A DNA stretch of 31,749 nucleotides from a virus: positions 1 through 31,749 of the IMG/VR virus record IMGVR_UViG_3300014962_000034; one strand, written 5' to 3'. The stretch's first letter is position 1. Every line of letters starts with the position of its first letter. Below the pieces are notes generated by a model. It saw nothing but the letters and a program-made list of their open reading frames with translations, searched no databases and had not been told where the DNA came from. Positions 1-7,057 of the stretch are shown here, piece after piece. Both the position numbers and the translations under genes were made by a program.

Positions 1-2
1 AA

Positions 3-215
3 ATCACACAGGCCGCCCGTGACGCAGCGATGCGGTGGGCGGGCGCGCTACCTAGAGGCGAGTTTGAGCATCTGTTAACCATTGCAGACGATGCGGCTAT
101 TAAAAACAGCATGGCCGAACGCGCGGCAATCGTCGCATGGCTGCGGGAACAGGACGGGCATGGATACGACACGGTGCGGGCTGACTGCATCGAAGCAGGG
201 GAGCATTTGAAATGA
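3..215 (+). CDS. Hypothetical protein, 5'-truncated by window edge
   Basis: The open frame runs in from the left edge without a stop, so the first internal ATG at 30 need not be the real start. The 70 visible codons encode a mostly helical, soluble, charged protein with no membrane segment or recognisable catalytic motif. Its TGA overlaps the ATG of the next gene by four bases (ATGA), which indicates translational coupling. It is the first of five very small plus-strand genes packed end to end, as is typical of accessory genes at a phage module boundary. I do not recognise the family. Coding status is supported by the tight junction and even codon use. Confidence 0.55.
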   Translation: MTQAARDAAMRWAGALPRGEFEHLLTIADDAAIKNSMAERAAIVAWLREQDGHGYDTVRADCIEAGEHLK

Positions 216-562
216 CTAACATCGAACAAAAGGCGCTGGCCTTAGCCCGTGAAGTAAGCCCGGACGATAAAAATAGGGTTTGCAAAGAGCCGACCGTGTA
301 TTTTGCACTTTGGGAAGCCCTCTGCCGCTCCATCGAACAGCACGAGGCATACCGCCAAGAGGTGAGTGATGCGCTGCTTGAGTTTTATGGTGGGTATTTC
401 AATGCCCTTGGTGAACCGCTTAACCGCTTCATAATCCGGCCGAAGCCCGACCCGCTTGTCGAAGCGATGGACGAACTTGGATGGTATAACGCACCAACGG
501 ATGCCGATGACCTCCTCGCCGCACTCGCCAAGCGTGGTGGAAGGATCGTGTTCGATGACTAA
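212..562 (+). CDS. Hypothetical phage protein, 116 aa
   Basis: This frame starts at an ATG overlapping the previous stop, with a GGGGAG ribosome-binding site about eight bases upstream. The product is soluble and acidic, with helical stretches in the first 70 residues and an Asp/Ala-rich C-terminus ending in FDD. No nucleotide-binding, metal-binding or membrane motif is visible. The next gene starts inside its last codons (eight-base overlap), so the two are probably translated together. I do not recognise the family. The minus-strand open frame over the same DNA is a shadow: it lacks a ribosome-binding site and runs against the operon direction. Confidence 0.6.
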   Translation: MTNIEQKALALAREVSPDDKNRVCKEPTVYFALWEALCRSIEQHEAYRQEVSDALLEFYGGYFNALGEPLNRFIIRPKPDPLVEAMDELGWYNAPTDADDLLAALAKRGGRIVFDD

Positions 563-737
563 GATAATTTTGACAAAAGATGGCGCGGCAGTTGTGTCAA
601 ATGGATCTGCTTTCCCGTTCGATGCAGTGAAGGACATCATCAAGCCTGGGACAGCGCAGGACATTGAGCAGCGCATAGAGGATGCCATCAACGTGCTAAG
701 AAAATCTCAAAAGCTATCAAAGCTGGGGAGCATTTGA
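555..737 (+). CDS. Hypothetical small protein, 60 aa
   Basis: The open frame extends back to 456, but the ATG at 555 is preferred because it overlaps the upstream stop by eight bases and the protein then begins MTKIILTKDG, a plausible beta strand. The earlier part would be a low-complexity overlap inside the preceding gene. The product has a short beta-rich N-terminus followed by a helix with Glu, Arg and Lys (residues about 32-55). No known motif was found. It ends directly against the next ATG. Function unknown; possibly a small regulatory or host-interaction peptide, with nothing specific to support that. Confidence 0.55.
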   Translation: MTKIILTKDGAAVVSNGSAFPFDAVKDIIKPGTAQDIEQRIEDAINVLRKSQKLSKLGSI

Positions 738-902
738 ATGGATGACAAGAAAAAGGCTCTGGATGATCCGCGAATAATTGAAGCAATTGCAGAATGCGAT
801 GACGGCGCATCGGGGACAAAATCCGAATATGCTTACCGGTTTATGGCTGCACTCCGCAAACGCGGCCTTGAAATAACGGAGATTGAAAAATGGAACATCT
901 GA
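738..902 (+). CDS. Hypothetical small protein, 54 aa
   Basis: The ATG at 738 lies immediately after the previous TGA and has a GGGGAG ribosome-binding site upstream. The 54-residue product is charged: Asp/Lys at the N-terminus, then a predicted helical pair (about residues 11-20 and 29-48). A small helical DNA- or protein-binding role is possible, but no family was recognised. The following gene begins inside its end with a 13-base overlap. Start and stop positions both fit the packed operon, which is the main evidence that it is real. Confidence 0.5.
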   Translation: MDDKKKALDDPRIIEAIAECDDGASGTKSEYAYRFMAALRKRGLEITEIEKWNI

Positions 903-994
903 TAGGAATAGCGATATGCGCAGTCTGGGCCTTCATCGGCTACATTGTCGGACTGCATGAGGGAATTACACGCAACCAAGATGGAGACGCCTGA
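890..994 (+). CDS. Putative 34-aa single-span membrane peptide
   Basis: A 34-codon frame starts with ATG at 890, overlapping the end of the previous gene. Residues about 4-22 (LIGIAICAVWAFIGYIVGL) form one uninterrupted hydrophobic segment that can span the inner membrane. A short charged tail (HEGITRNQDGDA) follows. Phages commonly encode such tiny membrane peptides, but no named family can be assigned. It could also be a chance open frame, but the strongly hydrophobic block in the coupled frame makes this less likely. About 45 bases separate it from the methyltransferase gene. Confidence 0.42.
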   Translation: MEHLIGIAICAVWAFIGYIVGLHEGITRNQDGDA

Positions 995-1039
995 CGAGCC
1001 TTCATTGACTTTTAAAGGGCAAAGGCAGAGATAGGGGTT

Positions 1040-2206
1040 ATGGAATACAAGCCACAAATCAAGCATTTCAGCATTGATAAGCTGATCCCTTACGCAGCGA
1101 ACAGTCGCATCCATAGTGATGAGCAAGTCACCCAGATTGCAGCCAGCATCAAAGAGTTTGGCTTCACCAATCCAATTCTGGTCAATGGTGAAGGCACGAT
1201 CATCGCAGGGCATGGTCGATTGATGGCGGCCAAGAAACTGGGGCTGAAAGAAGTTCCAGCCATCGTCCTGGATCACTTGTCCAAAGCGCAACAGAAAGCC
1301 CTTGTTATCGCAGACAATCAGCTTGCCTTAAACGCAGGCTGGAACATGGATATGCTGAAAGCGGAGATTGAAGGGCTGAAGTTGGACGACTTCGATATAG
1401 ATCTGCTTGGGTTTGACGATAAGTTTCTGGACGGCCTGTTTGAGAAGGAGCCTAATGAAGGCTTGACCGATGAAGATGCGGTCCCAGAGGCCCCAGAGCA
1501 GCCAAAGACAGTGCTGGGTGACGTTTGGGTGCTGGGCAATCATCGGCTGATGTGTGGGGATAGCACGAGCGTTGATGATGTTATGAAATTAATGAACGGT
1601 GCATATCCTGATCTAGTTCATACCGACCCACCTTATGGAATGAACGCTGTAAGCAAATCATCTGTTTTAAAGAAGCGTTACGGGCAAGACATTATGGGGG
1701 ATGATACTCCTGATGTCGCAAAAGACGCCTTTCGCCTTATTTATGGGATGTATCCTGAAGCCAAACATATCTGGTGGGGTGCGAATTATTATTCGTCTGT
1801 TTTGCCAGACAGTGAGTGCTGGCTTGTTTGGGATAAGGATAACGGGCAGAGCGACCAAACCGATTGCGAATTAGCATGGGCAAATTTTAGGAGCGTTGTT
1901 CGTCAATTTACGCAGGCCAGCGAAAAGAAAAACCGCGTCCATCCAACTCAAAAACCTGTTTCCTTGATGGAATGGGCAATCAAAAGATTTAACCTGACAG
2001 CAACTTCAATTGCCGACTTTTTCTGCGGATCTGGAACGACTATTATAGCTGCTGAAAAGCACGGCATTTGCGGTTACGGAATGGAGTTCGACCCAAAGTT
2101 TTGCGATGTGATCATCAAGCGTTGGCAGGAATTTACAGGCAAGCAGGCTGTTCACGCTGAGACGGGTAAAACATATAACGAGATGTCAAATGTCACTAAC
2201 AGCTAA
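1040..2206 (+). CDS. ParB-like N-terminal domain fused to DNA methyltransferase
   Basis: Residues about 1-100 resemble the ParB/Srx-type nuclease domain, with IPYAANSR, a helix, and the signature GHGRLMAAKKLG near residues 54-65. An acidic linker follows. The rest is an AdoMet-dependent amino-methyltransferase: motif IV DPPYG at residues 195-199 comes before motif I FCGSGT at 328-333, the beta-class order, with HPTQKP between them. DPPY favours N6-adenine, although N4-cytosine cannot be excluded. The fusion is a known phage architecture. No partner restriction enzyme is visible, so an orphan methylase protecting the phage genome or marking packaging substrate is likely. Its last 17 bases overlap the terminase small-subunit gene, suggesting co-expression with packaging. 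Confidence 0.88.
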   Translation: MEYKPQIKHFSIDKLIPYAANSRIHSDEQVTQIAASIKEFGFTNPILVNGEGTIIAGHGRLMAAKKLGLKEVPAIVLDHLSKAQQKALVIADNQLALNAGWNMDMLKAEIEGLKLDDFDIDLLGFDDKFLDGLFEKEPNEGLTDEDAVPEAPEQPKTVLGDVWVLGNHRLMCGDSTSVDDVMKLMNGAYPDLVHTDPPYGMNAVSKSSVLKKRYGQDIMGDDTPDVAKDAFRLIYGMYPEAKHIWWGANYYSSVLPDSECWLVWDKDNGQSDQTDCELAWANFRSVVRQFTQASEKKNRVHPTQKPVSLMEWAIKRFNLTATSIADFFCGSGTTIIAAEKHGICGYGMEFDPKFCDVIIKRWQEFTGKQAVHAETGKTYNEMSNVTNS

Positions 2207-2576
2207 ACAAGAAGCATTCGCACAGGGCATCGCTGACGGACTTGACCAGGCCAGCGCCTATCGTGCTGCTTACGATGCCTCTGAAATGGCTGATAATACC
2301 ATTTATGCCCGTGCATCTGAGTTGATGAAGAACAGTAAGGTGGCGGAAAGGGTGGCGGAGTTGAAAGCGGCCCTTGCTGACAAGGTTCTATGGACACGGG
2401 AAATGTCTGTCCGCGCCCTTGTCCAGACGTTCAAGGAAAGCAGCGGCAGCGTTAGGGTGGCAGCCGTCAAGGAGTTAAATGCAATGCACGGCTATAACGA
2501 GCCGACCAAGCATCATCATAGCGGCACGATTGGCATTGTGATCTATCCCGGCCTGGATGATGACAAAGACGATTGA
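2190..2576 (+). CDS. terS: Terminase small subunit
   Basis: The 128-aa protein opens with LTAKQEAFAQGIADG and continues with a helix-turn-helix-like segment (AYRAAYDASEMADNTIY), the layout of small terminases that recognise phage DNA and load the large subunit. A helical middle region (about 45-100) would drive oligomerisation, and the tail is acidic (DDDKDD). It starts inside the methyltransferase gene and overlaps terL by 20 bases. Position directly before an unambiguous large terminase supports the call strongly. The remaining uncertainty is the family, which looks closer to the Terminase_2 type than the P27 type. Confidence 0.85.
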   Translation: MSLTAKQEAFAQGIADGLDQASAYRAAYDASEMADNTIYARASELMKNSKVAERVAELKAALADKVLWTREMSVRALVQTFKESSGSVRVAAVKELNAMHGYNEPTKHHHSGTIGIVIYPGLDDDKDD

Positions 2577-3825
2577 ACTCATCAGCCCGTATAGGCCACG
2601 GGAACAGTTTATACCGCTGCACAAGCGCACAACGCGGTGGATGATTACGGTTGCCCACCGTCGCGCTGGTAAGACCGTTGCCTGCGTCAATGAAGTTGTC
2701 CGCCGATCATTGGCCTGCAAACGAACAAACCCACGTTTTGCCTATATCGCACCGCAGCTTAATCAGGCGAAAGACATCGCTTGGACTTATATCAAAGAAG
2801 CCTGCGCATTCCTGCCTGACGTAAAGATCAACGAAAGCGAATTGTGGGTTGAGTTGCCCAACAAGGCCCGCATCAGGGTTTATGGCGCTGATAATCCTGA
2901 TCGACTGCGTGGGATCTATCTCGACGGCGTTGTTCTGGATGAGTTTGGTGACATGAACCCAACCGTCTGGACGCAGGTGATCCGTCCGGCACTGTCTGAC
3001 CGCAAAGGCTGGGCAATCTTTATCGGCACACCCAAGGGCAAGAACGTATTCTATGACCTTTGGCAGAACGCAGAGAATGACGACGACTGGTCTCGTCTAA
3101 TGCTCAAGGCGTCAGAGACTGGCCTGCTTGACGACAAGGAACTGAACGACGCCCGCCGCATGATGAGCGAGGACGAGTTTAATCAGGAATATGAGTGCAG
3201 CTTTGAGGCAGCCATTCGTGGTGCATTCTACGGCAAAGAGTTTATGGAAGCTGATGCCTCTGGTCGATTGACGCACGTTCCATATGATCCAGCCCTCCCA
3301 GTGCATACGGCATGGGACTTGGGTATGTCTGACAGCACGGTGATCTGGTTTGTCCAGACGCATGGTGGTGAAACACGCTGGATCGACTGCGTTAAGGGTG
3401 AGGGCGTTGGCCTAGACTGGTACGTCAAGCAGCTTCAGGAACGGCCCTACGTCTGGGGCAATCACTATCTGCCACATGACGTTCGGGTGCGTGAGTTAGG
3501 GACAGGCAAGAGCCGCTTAGAGGTGTTACAGGAACTTGGTCTACGGAATATCGAGATTGCGCCGCGCATGGATGTCAATGACGGAATACAGGCGCTTAGG
3601 ATGCTCTTGCCGCGCTCGTGGTTCGACAAGGACAAGTGTAAGACCGGAATTGAGGCGCTGCGGATGTATCGCCGTGACTACAACGAGAAGCGTCAGGAGT
3701 TTTACACCCACCCGCTTCATGACTGGACCAGCCACTACGCAGACGCTGCTAGGTATTTCGCTATAGCGCACAGGGAACAAATGGGGTATATACCGATCAA
3801 ACGAAACATTCGCGGCATCGTTTAA
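2557..3825 (+). CDS. terL: Terminase large subunit
   Basis: The 422-aa packaging motor has all the expected parts. Walker A is AHRRAGKT at residues 33-40, Walker B with catalytic acid is VVLDEF around D128-E129, and the coupling motif FIGTPKG lies at 155-161. The C-terminal RNase H-like nuclease domain has candidate metal acids D254 (AWDLG) and D396 (DAARYF). It translocates DNA into the prohead and cuts the concatemer. Two start codons lie three bases apart (2557 and 2560), both inside the terS end. Length is in the normal range for short headful-type terminases. No frameshift or insertion is visible. Confidence 0.95.
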   Translation: MMTKTIELISPYRPREQFIPLHKRTTRWMITVAHRRAGKTVACVNEVVRRSLACKRTNPRFAYIAPQLNQAKDIAWTYIKEACAFLPDVKINESELWVELPNKARIRVYGADNPDRLRGIYLDGVVLDEFGDMNPTVWTQVIRPALSDRKGWAIFIGTPKGKNVFYDLWQNAENDDDWSRLMLKASETGLLDDKELNDARRMMSEDEFNQEYECSFEAAIRGAFYGKEFMEADASGRLTHVPYDPALPVHTAWDLGMSDSTVIWFVQTHGGETRWIDCVKGEGVGLDWYVKQLQERPYVWGNHYLPHDVRVRELGTGKSRLEVLQELGLRNIEIAPRMDVNDGIQALRMLLPRSWFDKDKCKTGIEALRMYRRDYNEKRQEFYTHPLHDWTSHYADAARYFAIAHREQMGYIPIKRNIRGIV

Positions 3826-3835
3826 GGAATATCAA

Positions 3836-4150
3836 ATGGCTCAAGTTTTCCGCCCGATCCAGTCTATTCGCATGGATTGCTCGACGACTTCCAAGCGGGT
3901 GCCACTACCTGCCAACACAACCAACATTCGGATCTACAACAACACGGCCTCGTTGGCATGGGTTGTCTTGGGCAATTCGTCTGTGACTGCTGCCATTCCT
4001 TCACTGGACACGGCTGGCCCAGGCTTTCCGGTTGCACCTGGCACGGTAGAGAACTTCACTGAGACGGTTGACGGTGGCGCTACTCACGTCGCTGCTGTCC
4101 TCTCCAGCGGAACGGGCGTTGTAAACGTCACTTGCGGCGAGGGCTGGTAA
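3836..4150 (+). CDS. Small beta-rich phage structural protein
   Basis: The 104-aa product is rich in Thr, Val, Ala and Asn, with alternating strands (NIRIYNNTASLAWVVLG and similar), and has no charged helices. This fits a small beta-sandwich virion component such as a decoration or baseplate-like protein. It ends one base before the start of the giant adhesin at 4151, so it may be its partner or anchor. I do not recognise a named family. A ribosome-binding site AAGGAA lies just upstream of the ATG. Confidence 0.62.
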   Translation: MAQVFRPIQSIRMDCSTTSKRVPLPANTTNIRIYNNTASLAWVVLGNSSVTAAIPSLDTAGPGFPVAPGTVENFTETVDGGATHVAAVLSSGTGVVNVTCGEGW

Positions 4151-7057
4151 ATGTCCAGCCGCCTGCGGACGCGGCTCCGTGCTGGCACTGGTCTTGCCAC
4201 AGCCTCACTCAGTCTTGAGTTTGCGACGGCATCGGGCGCGCTCGACCCTCGCATTACGTTCAGCCGTGGGAGCCAAGCAACGGTCACCGACGCCACTGGC
4301 AAGCTGACCTACGCGCCGAATAACTTGCTGACGAACAGTGAGACGTTTGAGGCGGCGTCGTGGAACAAGGCAAACGCATCGGTATCAGCGAACGCATCGG
4401 TTGCACCTGACGGCACGACGACTGCTGATGTCATGACATCATCTGCCGCAGCGGGATACATATATCCTGCGACAAACTTATTCAGCGCGGCTGGTGGAGG
4501 CTCATTTATCGCGTCTGTTTACGCTAAAGCCGGGACGGCGACTTCTTTTCAGATTTTGCTTGCAGGCGTGGCAAACTACACGGGGACATTCAATCTCTCC
4601 ACTGGTGTCGCATCAACGTCTACAGCAAATACTTCTGTTTTGATGACCGCAGTCGGCAACGGCTGGTATCGCTGCGCCATGGTTTGCACGAGTGTTGCCA
4701 GCATTGGGTACGCTGAACTGCAAATTGGTCGGATTGCATCTACTCTCACGCTAAACCTCTGGGGCGCTCAACTAGAGCAAGTCACCTACCAGACAACACC
4801 GGGGACGTATAACAGCACCAGCCCAAAGAACTTGCTCGGCTACACACAGGAGTTTGATAACGCTGCGTGGACGAAGAGCAATGCGTTTGTGCAGACGAAT
4901 TTGCTGACGTATTCGCAGGCATTCGACAACGCTGCGTGGACGAAAACCTTGGCCACCATCGCAGCAGATGCAATATCGGCCCCTGATGGCACGGCCACAG
5001 CTGATGCTATGACCGAAGTGGCGTCATCAGGCCCGCACCTTGCCCTGCAATCCGCTTCGTTCGTCAGCGGCACGGAATACACCTTCTCGCTGCACGTCAA
5101 GCCTGGCCTTCGCACTTGGGTGTATGTGCAACTGCCTGGCGCGGCGTTCAGCACGGTCAAGACCAGCTTCTACGACCTGACTGGCGCTGGCGCTTTAGGC
5201 ACGGCAACGGGAAGCCCAACAAACCGTACGATCTTGGCGCTTGGCGATGGCTGGTATCAGATTACGATGACGGCTACAGCGACGGCGACAACCAGCGGCA
5301 ACATTGAGATCCGCGCTGCGTCGAACGGCAGCACGACTGTTTACACTGGGTCAGCTGCGTCTCCTGCCTTGTATCTCTGGGGCGCACAACTCGTCCAAGG
5401 CTCCACGGCTGGCGACTATCAGCGCACTGACGCTGCTGCGGCTGCTGTCCAGTACACGGCCCCTGATGGGTCGCGAACGGCTGATAAGCTGGTGGAGGAT
5501 ACTGCTAACGCATGGCATGGGCCGCGTCAGGCAGTAGGTTCTGGGACTGTTGGCGTATTTTCTTTCTACGCAAAGGCCGCCGAACGTAGCCGCGTTTGGG
5601 TTGCTGGTGATACGCCTGACTTTGTGGCCGCCGTTGCTGTATTCAATCTTGCAAACGGCACTGTCCAATCCGGCACTGGCACAATACAAGACGCAGGAAA
5701 TGGCTGGTATCGTTGCAGCATAGCAGTCACGGTTTCAGCGCGCGGTTGTAGTATTGCGATTGCAAACGACGCAGGAACTGTCATTCGGGCAGGGGATGGA
5801 ACGTCTGGTGTCCTTCTCTGGGGCGCACAGCTTTCCAACAGCGCCAGCCTTGACGCTTACAGCTACAACCCCGTGGCAGCACCTACGTCAGCGGCGTACT
5901 ACGGCCCAAGGTTTGATTACGATCCGATCCGGCTGACCCAGAAGGGCCTGCTGATTGAAGAGCAGCGGACGAATTTGCTGACGTACAGTGAGCAGTTCGA
6001 CAATGGGGCTTGGTCGCCTGTTGATGCCACTATTTCCGCAAATGTAACGCTTGCCCCAAGTGGAACAGTCGCGGCTGACGCTATGGTGGAGAGCGCCACC
6101 AATAACGTTCATACCATATTTCAATCCCCAGCCATTTCAGCGTCAACCACATACACATGGACCGTTTATGCCAAACGAGGGGTTGGGTCTCGCAACCTTT
6201 ATCTTCAGGCAAACTTTAATAGCGGAACATTAGGCGCTGGTTTTGCGTGGTTTGATCTGGCAAGCGGCGTTGCAGCAGCGCCCGCAACCTTAACTGCTCC
6301 TTTTACTGGCGTATCTTCGTCCATGACGCCTGTCGGCAATGGCTGGTATCGCTGCTCGTTTACGTTTACGACAAACGCAGGCAACACGTCCGTCACCTGC
6401 TATACCGCCATTTACAATAGCGGAAGGGTTTACGCTGGCGACGGGACATCTAGCATCTACATCTACGGCGCACAACTGGAAGCAGGCTCCTTCGCCACCA
6501 GCTACATCCCTACTGTAGCGTCACAGGTAACACGCACGGCAGACGTTGCTCTGATGCAGGGCGCTAACTTCTCGAACTGGTATAACCAGAACGAGGGGAC
6601 GTTTGTTGCTGAGTTTGATACGGCGGACGGTTCTGACAGCGCAGTTCTATCTGCAACTAACGGCGGTACGAATTATAACCGTATCTGGATGTGGACGGGG
6701 ACGCCAAACATCTTGCGTTATAGCGTCGTTCTTGGTGCGGTAACTCAATCTGAACTGACAGGACCGACAGTCACACTTAATTCTGTTGTTAAAACAGCTG
6801 CTGCGTATCGCACAAACGATTTTGCATTCTCCACGAATGGCGGAGCGGTTGGCACTGACACGTCCGGCAATGTAATTTTCGCAACCAGATTTGACATCGG
6901 GCAAGAACTTGGCGCTATTCCTCTCAACGGCCACATCTCCCGCATTGGCTATTACCCAACACGGTTGTCAAACGAGCAACTCCAGGCACTAACCGCACAA
7001 AGCACGATCCCATCTCTGTCCCTCGACTTTACGACGCAGGTGTTCAATGTTGGCTAA
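4151..7057 (+). CDS. Giant modular adhesin/tail spike-like protein (paralogue 1)
   Basis: The 968-aa protein consists of repeated beta-sandwich modules like those in phage head-spike/fibre proteins. Each module begins with N-L-L-T-x-S...F-D-N-A-A-W, contains APDGTxTAD, then GNGWYRC, and ends WGAQLE. Starts are near residues 56, 249 and 606. A half-module sits at about 226-248 and one lacking its first strand at about 433. Residues after about 794 form a concanavalin/LamG-like domain. It probably binds host surface glycans. The last dozen residues (SLSLDFTTQVFNVG) repeat the N-terminal strand SLSLEF rather than ending like the paralogue, suggesting a broken join with the next gene. No peptidase or lyase motif was seen. 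Confidence 0.8.
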   Translation: MSSRLRTRLRAGTGLATASLSLEFATASGALDPRITFSRGSQATVTDATGKLTYAPNNLLTNSETFEAASWNKANASVSANASVAPDGTTTADVMTSSAAAGYIYPATNLFSAAGGGSFIASVYAKAGTATSFQILLAGVANYTGTFNLSTGVASTSTANTSVLMTAVGNGWYRCAMVCTSVASIGYAELQIGRIASTLTLNLWGAQLEQVTYQTTPGTYNSTSPKNLLGYTQEFDNAAWTKSNAFVQTNLLTYSQAFDNAAWTKTLATIAADAISAPDGTATADAMTEVASSGPHLALQSASFVSGTEYTFSLHVKPGLRTWVYVQLPGAAFSTVKTSFYDLTGAGALGTATGSPTNRTILALGDGWYQITMTATATATTSGNIEIRAASNGSTTVYTGSAASPALYLWGAQLVQGSTAGDYQRTDAAAAAVQYTAPDGSRTADKLVEDTANAWHGPRQAVGSGTVGVFSFYAKAAERSRVWVAGDTPDFVAAVAVFNLANGTVQSGTGTIQDAGNGWYRCSIAVTVSARGCSIAIANDAGTVIRAGDGTSGVLLWGAQLSNSASLDAYSYNPVAAPTSAAYYGPRFDYDPIRLTQKGLLIEEQRTNLLTYSEQFDNGAWSPVDATISANVTLAPSGTVAADAMVESATNNVHTIFQSPAISASTTYTWTVYAKRGVGSRNLYLQANFNSGTLGAGFAWFDLASGVAAAPATLTAPFTGVSSSMTPVGNGWYRCSFTFTTNAGNTSVTCYTAIYNSGRVYAGDGTSSIYIYGAQLEAGSFATSYIPTVASQVTRTADVALMQGANFSNWYNQNEGTFVAEFDTADGSDSAVLSATNGGTNYNRIWMWTGTPNILRYSVVLGAVTQSELTGPTVTLNSVVKTAAAYRTNDFAFSTNGGAVGTDTSGNVIFATRFDIGQELGAIPLNGHISRIGYYPTRLSNEQLQALTAQSTIPSLSLDFTTQVFNVG
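4859..4944 (+). repeat. In-frame 17-bp direct repeat inside adhesin 1
   Basis: AACGCTGCGTGGACGAA occurs at 4859-4875 and again at 4928-4944, 69 bases (23 codons) apart. It encodes NAAWTK at the start of two adjacent modules, one reduced to about 23 residues. It looks like the trace of an unequal in-frame recombination between modules. Confidence 0.7.

Larger units (their letters stand above)
198..738 (+). repeat. 14-bp direct repeat at two gene starts
   Basis: GGGGAGCATTTGAA occurs at 198-211 and 725-738, just before the ATG of the second and fourth small genes. The two copies are read in different frames by the upstream genes, so the conservation is at DNA level: a Shine-Dalgarno sequence plus stop-start junction. 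Only these two short stretches are repeated, not the sequence between. Confidence 0.6.

Noticed and set aside
242-691. 149-aa minus-strand open frame at the left end
   Set aside because: It covers two coupled plus-strand small genes, lacks a ribosome-binding site and has no recognisable domain.
1040-2206. Restriction-modification system
   Set aside because: Only a methyltransferase with a ParB-like domain is visible; no restriction subunit or specificity gene lies nearby. It is better read as an orphan methylase.
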